Assembly: GCA_041395245.1 (NCBI GenBank)
Contig: JAWLAY010000021.1
Location: 25,730 to 89,729 of the forward strand
Source: Aquimonas sp041395245
Lineage (GTDB): Bacteria > Pseudomonadota > Gammaproteobacteria > Xanthomonadales > Xanthomonadaceae
Length of the DNA stretch: 64,000 bases
Direction: 5' to 3'
Shown here: in pieces, positions 25,597 through 33,970 of the stretch
How the letters are laid out: every line of letters begins with the position of its first letter
Numbering within the stretch: the first letter of the stretch is position 1
The notes under the pieces: model-generated
What the model was told of the DNA's origin: nothing
Databases searched by the model: none
What the model saw: the letters and a program-made list of their open reading frames with translations, nothing else
Made by a program: the position numbers and the translations under genes

Positions 25597-27096
25597 ATGG
25601 CACAGCAATCAGGAGTGACCTACACCAAGGTCGATCAGAGTTATTTCGAAAAGCGTGGTCTGCGTCGGTATGCCGGCGTGTGGTCACTGTGGGCGCTTGG
25701 CGTCGGCGCGGTGATTTCCGGGCATTTCTCGGGTTGGAATTTCGGCTTGGCAAATGGCTGGGGCAGCATGCTACTGGCCACGGGCATCATCGCAGTGATG
25801 TATCTGGGCCTGACCTTCTCGCTGGCCGAGATGTCACCTGCCCTGCCTCACACGGGCGGCGCCTATTCGTTTGCGCGCACCGCGATGGGGCCGTGGGGTG
25901 GCTTCCTGACCGGACTGTCGGAAAACGTCGAGTATGTGTTGACGCCCGCGGTGATCGTGTTCTTTATCGGCTCCTACATGGGTGGAATATTTGAGACCGC
26001 ACCAGAGTTGCAACCCCTGTGGTGGATCGGTTTCTACATCGTCTTCGTCGCGCTCAACGTGGTGGGAGTGGAACTGTCGTTCAAAGTCACGCTGGCGGTG
26101 ACCTTGCTCGCGCTGGCCTGCCTGGTGGTGTTCTGGGTCTCGGCGATTCCGCACATCGATTTTTCGCGCTGGGCGATGGATGTTCCGGCCGGTGGCGTCG
26201 CCGAAGGCAGTGCCGCGCTGACCGATGGCAGCGGTCCGTTCCTGCCCAAGGGATTTCAGGGTGTGCTGGCCGCGATGCCGTTCGCGGTGTGGCTGTTTCT
26301 GGCCATCGAACAGTTGCCGCTGGCCGCCGAGGAATCGGTTGATCCGCGCCGCGACATGCCCAAGGGCATCATCGCCGGCATCTTCACCCTGATCGTTTCG
26401 GCCTTCATGATCCTGTGGTTGAACGCCTCGGTCGCAGGCATCGGTTCCTACGCCCTGTCCTCGTCCGGTGAGCCCTTGCTGGATGGCTTCAAGGCGATAT
26501 ACGGCGATGGCATTGCCAAGGTGCTTGCTCTGGTTGCGGTGCTTGGCCTCGTTGCCAGCTTTCACACGATCATTTTCGCCAAGGGCCGACAGATCTACTC
26601 ACTCAGCCGCGCAGGCTACTTTCCCTCCGGGCTGTCGATTACCCACGGCAACCGCAAAACCCCGCATGTCGCGATGATTGCGGGTTCGGTCATCGCGCTT
26701 GCGGTGATGTTCGTGCTGTGGTTCTCGCTGGGTTCGGAACAAGGTGCCGCAGTGATCGGCGGTACGTTGCTGAACATGGCGGTATTCGGCGCGATGTTCT
26801 CCTACATCATGCAGGCGCTGTCCTTCATCCGCCTGCGCAAGATCCTGCCGAACATCGAACGCCCGTATCGCAGTCCGTTCGGCGTGGCTGGTGCCGCCCT
26901 CACCGTACTGATTGCGGTGGTCACGCTGTACTTCCAGTTGACCGATCCGCTCTACCGCACCGGTGTGGTCTGGGTGGCAATCTGGTTTGCCGCGGGCATC
27001 TTCTACTTCGCCGTCGCCGGGCGTCATCGCCTGATTCTCTCGCCGGAAGAAGAGTTCGCCATGAACGCGTCCAGCACGACGCGCAGCGCCCACTGA
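25597..27096 (+). CDS. eat: amino acid/amine permease, ethanolamine-permease type
   Basis: 499 aa, APC superfamily, about twelve membrane helices. Start ATG 25597 follows GGGGAG. The first helices contain WALGVGAVISGHFSGWNFGL and the family segment AEMSPALPHTGGAYSFARTA. MPFAVWLFLAIEQLPLAAEE and FHTIIFAKGRQIYSLSRAGY are very characteristic of ethanolamine permeases (Eat). Substrate is therefore ethanolamine or a similar amino alcohol; this is inference from family resemblance. It is followed by a MITE-like repeat and then the GS-like ligase on the same strand. Confidence 0.82.
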   Translation: MAQQSGVTYTKVDQSYFEKRGLRRYAGVWSLWALGVGAVISGHFSGWNFGLANGWGSMLLATGIIAVMYLGLTFSLAEMSPALPHTGGAYSFARTAMGPWGGFLTGLSENVEYVLTPAVIVFFIGSYMGGIFETAPELQPLWWIGFYIVFVALNVVGVELSFKVTLAVTLLALACLVVFWVSAIPHIDFSRWAMDVPAGGVAEGSAALTDGSGPFLPKGFQGVLAAMPFAVWLFLAIEQLPLAAEESVDPRRDMPKGIIAGIFTLIVSAFMILWLNASVAGIGSYALSSSGEPLLDGFKAIYGDGIAKVLALVAVLGLVASFHTIIFAKGRQIYSLSRAGYFPSGLSITHGNRKTPHVAMIAGSVIALAVMFVLWFSLGSEQGAAVIGGTLLNMAVFGAMFSYIMQALSFIRLRKILPNIERPYRSPFGVAGAALTVLIAVVTLYFQLTDPLYRTGVVWVAIWFAAGIFYFAVAGRHRLILSPEEEFAMNASSTTRSAH

Positions 27097-27104
27097 AGCC
27101 ATTG

Positions 27105-27270
27105 GAGCCTGTCGGACTTGAAGAATCGAAGCGAATTTCGGCTGGGCGAGGCCAGTTTTTGCCGGTTTCGCAGGGCAATAGTTGAACTATTGCCCAAGGA
27201 AGCGGCGAAAAATGGACCGTCCAGACGGATTTGCAGTCGATTCCCTTTCGAGTCCGACAGACTCCTAGCC
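27105..27270 (+). repeat. MITE-like element with terminal inverted repeats
   Basis: Ends GGAGCCTGTCGGACTTGAA and the complement of TTCGAGTCCGACAGACTCC match at 17 of 19 positions. Inside is a perfect palindrome GGGCAATAGTT-G-AACTATTGCCC. There is no coding sequence. An inverted, shortened copy is at 58371-58488 and an end fragment at 23587. Confidence 0.7.
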
Positions 27271-27314
27271 CGGTCGGCTTCCGACCGGACCTTCCACCGA
27301 CCCGAGAGCTACGC

Positions 27315-28682
27315 ATGACTGCGCCACTCAGTTTTACCGCGCTGCAAGACGCGGTTGCCCGCGGACAGGTCGACACGGTGCTGGCCTGCATCGTCGACAT
27401 GCAGGGCCGATTGATCGGCAAGCGATTCCAGGCCGAGTATTTTCTGGATAGCGCCTGCCACGAAACGCACGGCTGCAACTACCTGCTGGCCGACGACATC
27501 GATATGGAGCCCGTTCCGGGCTATGCCGCCGCGAGTTGGAGCAAGGGTTACGGCGACTTCATCATGAAGCCCGACCTCGACACCTTGCGTCTCACACCCT
27601 GGTTACCGGGCACGGCGCTGGTGTTGTGCGATGTGCAGGATCACCACCATCACGACCTGCCACACAGCCCACGCGGCATGCTCAAGCGTCAACTCGCGCG
27701 CTTGGCGGAGCGCGGATGGAGCGGCATGTTCGCCTCCGAACTGGAATTCTATCTGTTCGATGACAGCTACGCGCAGGCCCGCGCCAAGCGCTATCACGAG
27801 CCACGCACGGCTGGCGCCTACATTCAGGACTACCACATCCTGCAGACCAGTCGTGAGGAACCTGCTTTGCGTGCCATGCGCCTCGGGCTGCAAGGCGCTG
27901 GTATCCCGGTTGAATGTTCGAAGGGCGAATGGGGCCCCGGACAGGAAGAGATCAATGTGCGTTATGCCGATGCGCTGACCTCAGCGGATCGCCACGTCAT
28001 CATGAAAAACGCCTGCAAGGAAATCGCCGATCAACAAGGCAAGGCGGTGACCTTCATGGCCAAGTGGCGCTACGACCTCGCCGGTTCCAGCAGCCACATC
28101 CACAATTCGCTGTGGGATGCCGATGGCAAGCAGGCCTTGTTCTTCGATCCGGATCAGCCCTACGGCATGTCGCGGCTGATGCAATCCTGGGTCGCCGGGC
28201 AATTGAAGTACGCCCGCGACATCACCTGGTTTCTGGCGCCTTACGTCAATTCCTACAAGCGCTTCCAGGCCGGGACGTTTGCCCCGACGCGGGCGATCTG
28301 GAGTCGCGACAATCGCACGGCGGGCTTTCGGCTGTGTGGCGAAGGGGGCAAAGGCGTGCGGATCGAATGCCGCATCGGCGGCGCGGATCTCAACCCCTAT
28401 CTGGCCTACAGCGGCCTGATCATCGCGGGCTTGGCGGGCATCGACGAAGGACTGAGCCTGGTTGCTCCCTACGAGGGCGATGCCTATGCGGGCGCGCACC
28501 TGGCGGAAGTTCCCAAGACCCTGCGCGATGCGGCGGAGGCGATGCGTGGCTCGGCGCTGCTGCGCAAGGCATTGGGGGATGACGTCGTGGATCACTATTG
28601 CCGCACCGCCGACTGGGAGCAGTTCGAGTACGACCGCCGGATTACCGACTGGGAACTGATGCGCGGCTTCGAGCAGTACTGA
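27315..28682 (+). CDS. glutamine synthetase family protein (probable gamma-glutamyl-amine ligase)
   Basis: 455 aa. The catalytic GS fold is clear: MFASELEFYLFDDSYAQARA, the loop GAGIPVECSKGEWGPGQEEI, SSSHIHNSLWD (where true GlnA has the GxGxHxHxS glutamate loop), PYVNSYKRFQAGTFAPTRAI, RDNRTAGFRL and ECRIGGADLNPYLAYS. It is of the PuuA/GlnA4-like group that joins glutamate to amines rather than the housekeeping GlnA: there is no adenylylation-site region and no glnB/ntr neighbours. With the ethanolamine-type permease in front and alcohol and aldehyde dehydrogenases behind, gamma-glutamylation of an amino alcohol is the best guess. Start ATG 27315. Confidence 0.82.
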   Translation: MTAPLSFTALQDAVARGQVDTVLACIVDMQGRLIGKRFQAEYFLDSACHETHGCNYLLADDIDMEPVPGYAAASWSKGYGDFIMKPDLDTLRLTPWLPGTALVLCDVQDHHHHDLPHSPRGMLKRQLARLAERGWSGMFASELEFYLFDDSYAQARAKRYHEPRTAGAYIQDYHILQTSREEPALRAMRLGLQGAGIPVECSKGEWGPGQEEINVRYADALTSADRHVIMKNACKEIADQQGKAVTFMAKWRYDLAGSSSHIHNSLWDADGKQALFFDPDQPYGMSRLMQSWVAGQLKYARDITWFLAPYVNSYKRFQAGTFAPTRAIWSRDNRTAGFRLCGEGGKGVRIECRIGGADLNPYLAYSGLIIAGLAGIDEGLSLVAPYEGDAYAGAHLAEVPKTLRDAAEAMRGSALLRKALGDDVVDHYCRTADWEQFEYDRRITDWELMRGFEQY

Positions 28683-28708
28683 CCCTCTATCCACTCTCCG
28701 GAAACTTT

Positions 28709-30100
28709 ATGAGTCACTCGATTCAACTCGTTTCACCCGTGAACGGCAGCATCTACGTGCAACGTGAATTCGCCAGCGATGACACGCTGGCGACAGCGCT
28801 GGCGTCTGCCGAGCAGGCGCAGCGTGCCTGGAAAGCGACGCCGCTGGCCGAACGCGCGGCCTATTGCTCGGCGGCGGTCGATGCGATGAATGCCATGGCG
28901 GCGGAAATCGTGCCGGAACTGGCTTGGCAGATGGGTCGCCCGGTTCGTTACGGCGCGGGCGAACTGCGCGGCTTCACCGACCGCGCCCGCTACATGATCA
29001 GCATCGCGCAACAGGCGCTGGCCGACGTGGTGCCGACGGCCATTGACGGCTTCAAACGCTACATTCGTCGCGAACCGGTCGGCACCGTGCTGGTGATCGC
29101 GCCGTGGAATTATCCCTATCTCACTGCGGTGAACGCGGTCATTCCCGCGCTGATGGCGGGCAATGCGGTGATCCTCAAACATGCGACGCAAACTCTGCTG
29201 GTCGGTGAGCGTTTCGAGGCTGCGTTCAAGGCAGCGGGCTTGCCGCAAGGGTTGTTCCAGAACCTCCTGATGAGCCACGAGCAGACCGCGCGAATGATCG
29301 CCAGCGAACGTGTTCAGCAGGTTAACTTCACGGGTTCGGTAGCGGGCGGGCGGACCATCGCGCAGGCGGCAGCTGGGCATTTCCTGAGTGTGGGACTGGA
29401 ACTGGGCGGCAAAGACCCGGCCTACGTTCGCGCCGATGCCAATCTCGCCCATGCGGTTGAAAATCTGGTCGACGGCAGCTTCTTTAATTCGGGGCAAAGC
29501 TGCTGCGGCATCGAGCGCATTTATGTGCATCAGAGCGTGGTTGGCGAGTTCATCGAACGTTTCCAGGCACTGACCTACGACTACGTGCTGGGCAACCCGT
29601 TGGATGAGTCCACCACACTCGGGCCCTTGGTCAAACCGTCTGCGGCTGAATTCGTGCGCAGCGAGATTCGCGCCGCCGTGGCGCAAGGCGCGCGCTGCCT
29701 GATCGACAGCAAACGATTCCCTGCCGATGCCGAGGGCAGTGCGTACATGGCGCCCCAGGTCGTCGTCGACGTGGACCACCGCATGTCACTGATGCGCGAG
29801 GAAAACTTCGGCCCTGTGGTGGGCATCATGGCGGTCAAGGACGACGCCGAAGCGGTTGCACTGATGAACGACAGCGACTACGGGCTTTCCGCTTCCATCT
29901 GGAGCAGTGATCTCGACGCGGCCGAAGCGCTGGGTCAGCAGGTCAATACGGGAACCTTGTTCATGAATCGCTGCGACTATCTCGATCCGGCGCTGGCCTG
30001 GACGGGCGTCAAGCACACCGGTCACGGTGCCACGCTCTCCTCGGTCGGCTATGAGCACATGACCCGTCCGAAATCCTTCCATCTCCGCCATCGCCTGTGA
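28709..30100 (+). CDS. NAD(P)-dependent aldehyde dehydrogenase
   Basis: 463 aa from ATG 28709 (MSHSIQLVSPVNGSIYVQRE), 26 bp after the GS-like gene. ALDH motifs: VLVIAPWNYPYLTAVNAVIP (cofactor and Asn), VNFTGSVAGGRTIAQ, GLELGGKDPAYV with the general-base Glu, and FNSGQSCCGIERIYV with the catalytic Cys near residue 264, then EENFGPVVGI. In this cluster it would oxidise the aldehyde made by the neighbouring alcohol dehydrogenase to the acid, for example gamma-glutamyl-aminoacetaldehyde to gamma-glutamylglycine (inference). Confidence 0.9.
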   Translation: MSHSIQLVSPVNGSIYVQREFASDDTLATALASAEQAQRAWKATPLAERAAYCSAAVDAMNAMAAEIVPELAWQMGRPVRYGAGELRGFTDRARYMISIAQQALADVVPTAIDGFKRYIRREPVGTVLVIAPWNYPYLTAVNAVIPALMAGNAVILKHATQTLLVGERFEAAFKAAGLPQGLFQNLLMSHEQTARMIASERVQQVNFTGSVAGGRTIAQAAAGHFLSVGLELGGKDPAYVRADANLAHAVENLVDGSFFNSGQSCCGIERIYVHQSVVGEFIERFQALTYDYVLGNPLDESTTLGPLVKPSAAEFVRSEIRAAVAQGARCLIDSKRFPADAEGSAYMAPQVVVDVDHRMSLMREENFGPVVGIMAVKDDAEAVALMNDSDYGLSASIWSSDLDAAEALGQQVNTGTLFMNRCDYLDPALAWTGVKHTGHGATLSSVGYEHMTRPKSFHLRHRL

Positions 30101-30108
30101 GTTCGACC

Positions 30109-31272
30109 ATGTCCGCAAAAGCCAACTGGAACTATCCCACTGCCGTGAAGTTCGGCATCGGGCGCATCAAGGAATTGGCCGATCACTGCCGCGCGCTCGG
30201 CATGCACAAACCGTTGCTGGTGACCGATGCAGGACTCGCCAGCCTGCCCATGACCCAAACGGTATTGGCCGATCTGCAGTCCGCCGGATTGGGCGCGGCC
30301 TTGTTTGCCGACATTCGTCCCAATCCGGTCGGCGCCAATGTCGAGGCGGGGCTGGCTGCCTATCGCCGTGGTGGACATGACGGCGTCGTCGCCTTCGGCG
30401 GTGGCAGCGGTCTCGACATTGGCAAGCTGATCGCCTTCATGTCCGGCCAAACGCGTCCTATCTGGGATTTCGAAGACATCGGCGACTGGTGGACGCGGGC
30501 TGATCCGGCGGGCATCGCGCCGATCATTGCGGTACCCACCACTGCAGGCACGGGCTCGGAAGTGGGTCGCGCCGCCGTCGTCACCGACGAGTCCAATCAC
30601 ACCAAGAAAATCATCTTCCACCCGAAGATCATGCCGAGCATCGTCATCTGCGATCCGGCGCTGAGTGTCGGCATGCCGCCGAAGATCACTGCAGGCACCG
30701 GCATGGATGCCCTGTCGCATTGTCTGGAAGCCTATTGCGCGCCGGGATTTCACCCGCTGGCCGATGGTGTGGCAGTGGAAGGCATGCGCCTGATCGCCAC
30801 TGCCCTGCCCCGCGTCATGCAGGACCCGAACGATCTGGATGCGCGCGCCGACATGATGGCCGCCGCCGCGATGGGCGCGACGGCATTCCAGAAAGGTCTC
30901 GGCGGTATGCACGCGCTGGCGCATCCCATCGGCGCCCTGTTCGACAGTCACCACGGCATGACCAACGCCACACTGATGCCCTACGTGCTGGCATTCAATC
31001 GCCATGCCATTGAAGAACGTATCGCACGGTTGGCCGCCTATCTCGGCTTGGCCGAGGCGAGTTTCGATGGTTTCCAGGCTTTCGTGCTGAACTTGCGTCA
31101 GCAAGTGGGGGTACCGCACACGCTGGGCGAGCTGGGCGTCGATGTCGGACGCAGCCAGGAGATCGCGGCGATGGCCATCCAGGACCCGTCTGCCGGTGGT
31201 AACCCGGTCCTGTTTGACCTGACTGCAGCGCAATCCGTACTGATTGCCGCCTTTGCGGGCCGTATCGACTGA
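30109..31272 (+). CDS. iron-containing alcohol dehydrogenase
   Basis: 387 aa from ATG 30109; an in-frame GTG at 30097 overlaps the ALDH stop and would add four residues. Group III Fe-ADH: nucleotide-binding VVAFGGGSGLDIGKLIAF and AVPTTAGTGSEVGRAAVV. The metal-site signature is GTGMDALSHCLEAY (Asp and first His) and GGMHALAHPIGALFDSHHG (two further His). Its place directly after the aldehyde dehydrogenase suggests it oxidises a terminal hydroxyl, such as that of a gamma-glutamylated ethanolamine, and passes the aldehyde on. Last gene of the cluster. Confidence 0.9.
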   Translation: MSAKANWNYPTAVKFGIGRIKELADHCRALGMHKPLLVTDAGLASLPMTQTVLADLQSAGLGAALFADIRPNPVGANVEAGLAAYRRGGHDGVVAFGGGSGLDIGKLIAFMSGQTRPIWDFEDIGDWWTRADPAGIAPIIAVPTTAGTGSEVGRAAVVTDESNHTKKIIFHPKIMPSIVICDPALSVGMPPKITAGTGMDALSHCLEAYCAPGFHPLADGVAVEGMRLIATALPRVMQDPNDLDARADMMAAAAMGATAFQKGLGGMHALAHPIGALFDSHHGMTNATLMPYVLAFNRHAIEERIARLAAYLGLAEASFDGFQAFVLNLRQQVGVPHTLGELGVDVGRSQEIAAMAIQDPSAGGNPVLFDLTAAQSVLIAAFAGRID

Positions 31273-31280
31273 GGTTTTGT

Positions 31281-31311
31281 CACCCGAGGTGATCGTCAAT
31301 CGCCTCGGGTG
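31281..31311. terminator. hairpin between convergent genes
   Basis: Perfect 9-bp stem CACCCGAGG/CCTCGGGTG with a 13-nt loop, in the 48-bp gap between the alcohol dehydrogenase (+) and yqhA (-). No T-run on either side, so only a probable terminator. Confidence 0.5.
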
Positions 31312-31320
31312 AAAGACGCG

Positions 31321-31919
31321 TCAGTGTTCGCCAGACGCGCGGATACTCGAAGACATCACGCGATCCGTCCAGGCAATCCCAATCGCGGACACGATGAAGG
31401 CCATGTGGATGATGGTCTGCCACATGACGCCCGCTTCGGTCACCGTTGAACAGGTTCGCGCGGATGACGCTGCACCGAGTTGTGCGGCGGCGTCCAGCGC
31501 CAACTGCGTGCCGCAGAGTGGCAGACCGCCCAACTCGCCAGCAGCGATGAACGTTTTCAGCAGATGGATCGAACTGATACCGATGATCGCCATCGCCAGC
31601 TTGACCTTCAACACGCTGGCGTTGACGTGGCTCAGCCACTCCGGCTGATCCGGATGCCCATCCAATCCCAGGCGTGACACGAAGGTTTCATAACCGCCGA
31701 CGATCACCATCACCAGCAGGTTGGAAATCATCACCACGTCGATCAGACCCAGCACGATCAGCATGATGCTCTGCTCGGTCAGGCTGTTGGCGTCGTGAAT
31801 CAGATGCCACAACTCCTTCAGGAACAGAAACACGTACACCGCCTGGGCAAGAATCAGCCCGAGGTACAGCGGCAATTGCAGCCAGCGCGAGCTGAAAATC
31901 AGCGAGGCAAGGGGTTCAT
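31321..31919 (-). CDS. yqhA: UPF0114/YqhA family membrane protein (probable frame break near the start)
   Basis: Inner-membrane protein of unknown function with four hydrophobic helices. ELWHLIHDANSLTEQSIMLI, DVVMISNLLVMVIVGGYETF and MAIIGISSIHLLKTF follow E. coli YqhA closely. The clean frame lacks an ATG and could only begin at a TTG at 31875, inside the first helix. Upstream in the same frame the conserved NEPLASLIFSSRWLQLPLYL is present, and an ATG (31917-31919) is one base out of frame across a run of four C. One extra C would give MNPLASLIFSSRW. So either the sequence lost a C or the gene is broken. Confidence 0.7.
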
Positions 31920-32029
31920 TCGAGGTGCGTGCATGGAGGTGTGTTCCGGCCTGGGATTTGCAGTGACAGGCAATAGATTAGGGATGGCGCAGGCATGGCG
32001 CCAGATTATTGTCGCTTGGAGCACAGCAG

Positions 32030-33421
32030 ATGACGACTGGATTTTTCTCGCGGATGTTTGGTGGCAAGACAAGCAACAGCGCCCCCTCAGCCCCGCCTGC
32101 CAACGACTTCGAAACACTGAATCGCCGTGCGCCCATTTTGGATGAGGAACAGTCCCATGCCAGCTCCCAGGCGGGTGACGCCACCGTCCCAAATGGCTTC
32201 ATCTGCCGCGAAACCGTACTTGGCCGTGATCAGAAAGTCGCCGGCTATCACTTCATGCTGCAGCAGGCGACCCAACAACGGCTGAAAACACGAACCCGGC
32301 AGATTCACCATGTTTACGCCGATGTATTGGTACGCAACATCCTCAAACTCGAACTGGAGCGACTGTTGGCGCATCGCAAGGCATTTGTCGATCTGCCTGA
32401 CACGTTTCTCGATCATCCTTCTGTTGCGGCACTCTCGCCGTCGAATACGGTACTGACCGTTGGACGGCTGGACGACGGTGCGGGCCTGTCGGACGAACAG
32501 TTGGTGGATCGCGTCACAGCTCTGCGTAAACAAGGCTTCCACATCGCCATCGAAGCCCATGACGGCCATCTGGAACCGGCGTGCATTGTTCCGCTGGTCG
32601 AATATGTGATTGTCAGGGTGTCGTCGACAGACCCTCGTCGCGTGCGCGACATCGGCGAACACCTGCACCGCTCCGACTCCAAGGCCCGTCTGGTGGCGCG
32701 CGATGTGCCCAGCATCGAGGATTTCCAGCTTGCCTTTAATGCCGGCGCCAGTTTCTTCCAGGGCAGCTTCATCACCCGGCGTGAAGACTGGTCCAGCAAC
32801 AAGGTCGGACCGAACACCGCACGCATCGCCGATCTGCTGGGTCGGCTGCGGCGCGATGCCGACATCCGCGAAATTGCCGATGTGATTAAACACGATCCCG
32901 GCCTGTCGGTTCGATTGATGCGCTACATGAACTCGGCATCCATCGGACTGCGGCAGGAAGTGACCTCGATCGAACGTGCGCTGCTGCAGCTCGGCCGCGA
33001 CAAGTTGTATCGCTGGCTGATGTTGCTGATCTATGGTGCCGACAAGGGCTCGGCACGTTCCTCGGCCTTGCTCGAAAGCGCGCTGGTGCGTGCCCGCATG
33101 ATGGAACTGCTGGGTGAAAATCGCCCTGCCAAGGAGCGCGAAGCACTGTTCCTGGTCGGACTGCTGTCACTGGTGGATGCGGTGTTGCAGGTACCGATGG
33201 CCGAGGCGATGAGCCAGTTGGCGGTCGCCCCCGAGATCGAAGCGGCCGTGTTGCACGGCGAAGGCCAGATGGGCGACATGCTGCAACTGACCATTGCCTG
33301 CGAAGCGGACGACGTCGAGCACATGGCGACCTATGCCGAGAAGTGCAAGATCGAGCCCTCCGAGGCCAGCACACGCCATCTGGAAGCCTTCGCCTGGGCG
33401 ATGGATCTATCTGACAGCTGA
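32030..33421 (+). CDS. degenerate EAL-HDOD signalling protein
   Basis: 463 aa from ATG 32030 with GGAG 8 nt upstream. The N-terminal half (about 55-250) has the layout of EAL domains, RETVLGRDQKVAGYHFMLQ opening and AGASFFQGSFITRR near its end, but no EAL catalytic motif, so it should not cleave c-di-GMP. The C-terminal half (about 255-440) is an HDOD domain: ADIREIADVIKHDPGLSVRL, MRYMNSASIGLRQEVTSIER and ALLQLGRDKLYRWLMLLIYG. YuxH-type EAL-HDOD proteins act as protein-protein hubs in signalling and motility. Target unknown. Confidence 0.85.
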   Translation: MTTGFFSRMFGGKTSNSAPSAPPANDFETLNRRAPILDEEQSHASSQAGDATVPNGFICRETVLGRDQKVAGYHFMLQQATQQRLKTRTRQIHHVYADVLVRNILKLELERLLAHRKAFVDLPDTFLDHPSVAALSPSNTVLTVGRLDDGAGLSDEQLVDRVTALRKQGFHIAIEAHDGHLEPACIVPLVEYVIVRVSSTDPRRVRDIGEHLHRSDSKARLVARDVPSIEDFQLAFNAGASFFQGSFITRREDWSSNKVGPNTARIADLLGRLRRDADIREIADVIKHDPGLSVRLMRYMNSASIGLRQEVTSIERALLQLGRDKLYRWLMLLIYGADKGSARSSALLESALVRARMMELLGENRPAKEREALFLVGLLSLVDAVLQVPMAEAMSQLAVAPEIEAAVLHGEGQMGDMLQLTIACEADDVEHMATYAEKCKIEPSEASTRHLEAFAWAMDLSDS

Positions 33422-33432
33422 GTTGCGAAAGC

Positions 33433-33463
33433 GTGCGAGGCGGGGCACACACCCACCTCGCAC
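33433..33463. terminator. hairpin between convergent HDOD gene and gpx
   Basis: GTGCGAGGCGGG pairs with CCCACCTCGCAC with one mismatch across the 52-bp gap between the two convergent genes. No T-run. Confidence 0.4.
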
Positions 33464-33473
33464 CCGTTGCGAG

Positions 33474-33959
33474 TCACGCCTGCAGCAATTTGCGAATGTC
33501 ACCCTCGATGTTTTCCGGCTTGTCGGTCGGCGCATAGCGCTTGACCACAGAACCATCGCGCGCCACCAGAAATTTGGTGAAGTTCCACTTGATCGCTTCG
33601 CTTCCCAGTAGCCCTTTCGCGGACTTCTTCAGGAAGGCATACAGCGGATGGGTGTTCTTGCCGTTGACCTCGATCTTCTCAAACAAGGGAAAACTGACGT
33701 CATAGCTCAAGCTGCAGAACGACTTGATCTCCTCGGCATCACCCGGCTCCTGATGACCGAACTGATCGCAGGGAAACCCGAGAACGCTGAAACCTTCAGG
33801 CTGCAGCGTTCTGTGCAATGTTTCCAGACCGGCGTACTGCGGCGTGAAGCCGCACTTGGATGCGGTATTGACGATCAGCAGTACCTGGCCCTGATAGTCC
33901 TTCAGATCGACCGTCGCGCCATCGATGTTCTGCGCAGTGAAATCGTATGCCGTGGGCAT
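33474..33959 (-). CDS. btuE: glutathione peroxidase family protein
   Basis: Thiol peroxidase of 161 aa that reduces hydrogen peroxide or lipid peroxides, using thioredoxin or glutathione. The catalytic Cys36 is in VNTASKCGFTPQYAGLE; the second signature is LGFPCDQFGHQEPGDAEEI, with the Gln and a resolving-type Cys; the Trp of the triad is in IKWNFTKFLV. No signal peptide. It is 11 bp after the end of the efflux operon, on the same strand. Confidence 0.92.
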   Translation of the reverse strand: MPTAYDFTAQNIDGATVDLKDYQGQVLLIVNTASKCGFTPQYAGLETLHRTLQPEGFSVLGFPCDQFGHQEPGDAEEIKSFCSLSYDVSFPLFEKIEVNGKNTHPLYAFLKKSAKGLLGSEAIKWNFTKFLVARDGSVVKRYAPTDKPENIEGDIRKLLQA

Positions 33960-33970
33960 CTATGCACCTC

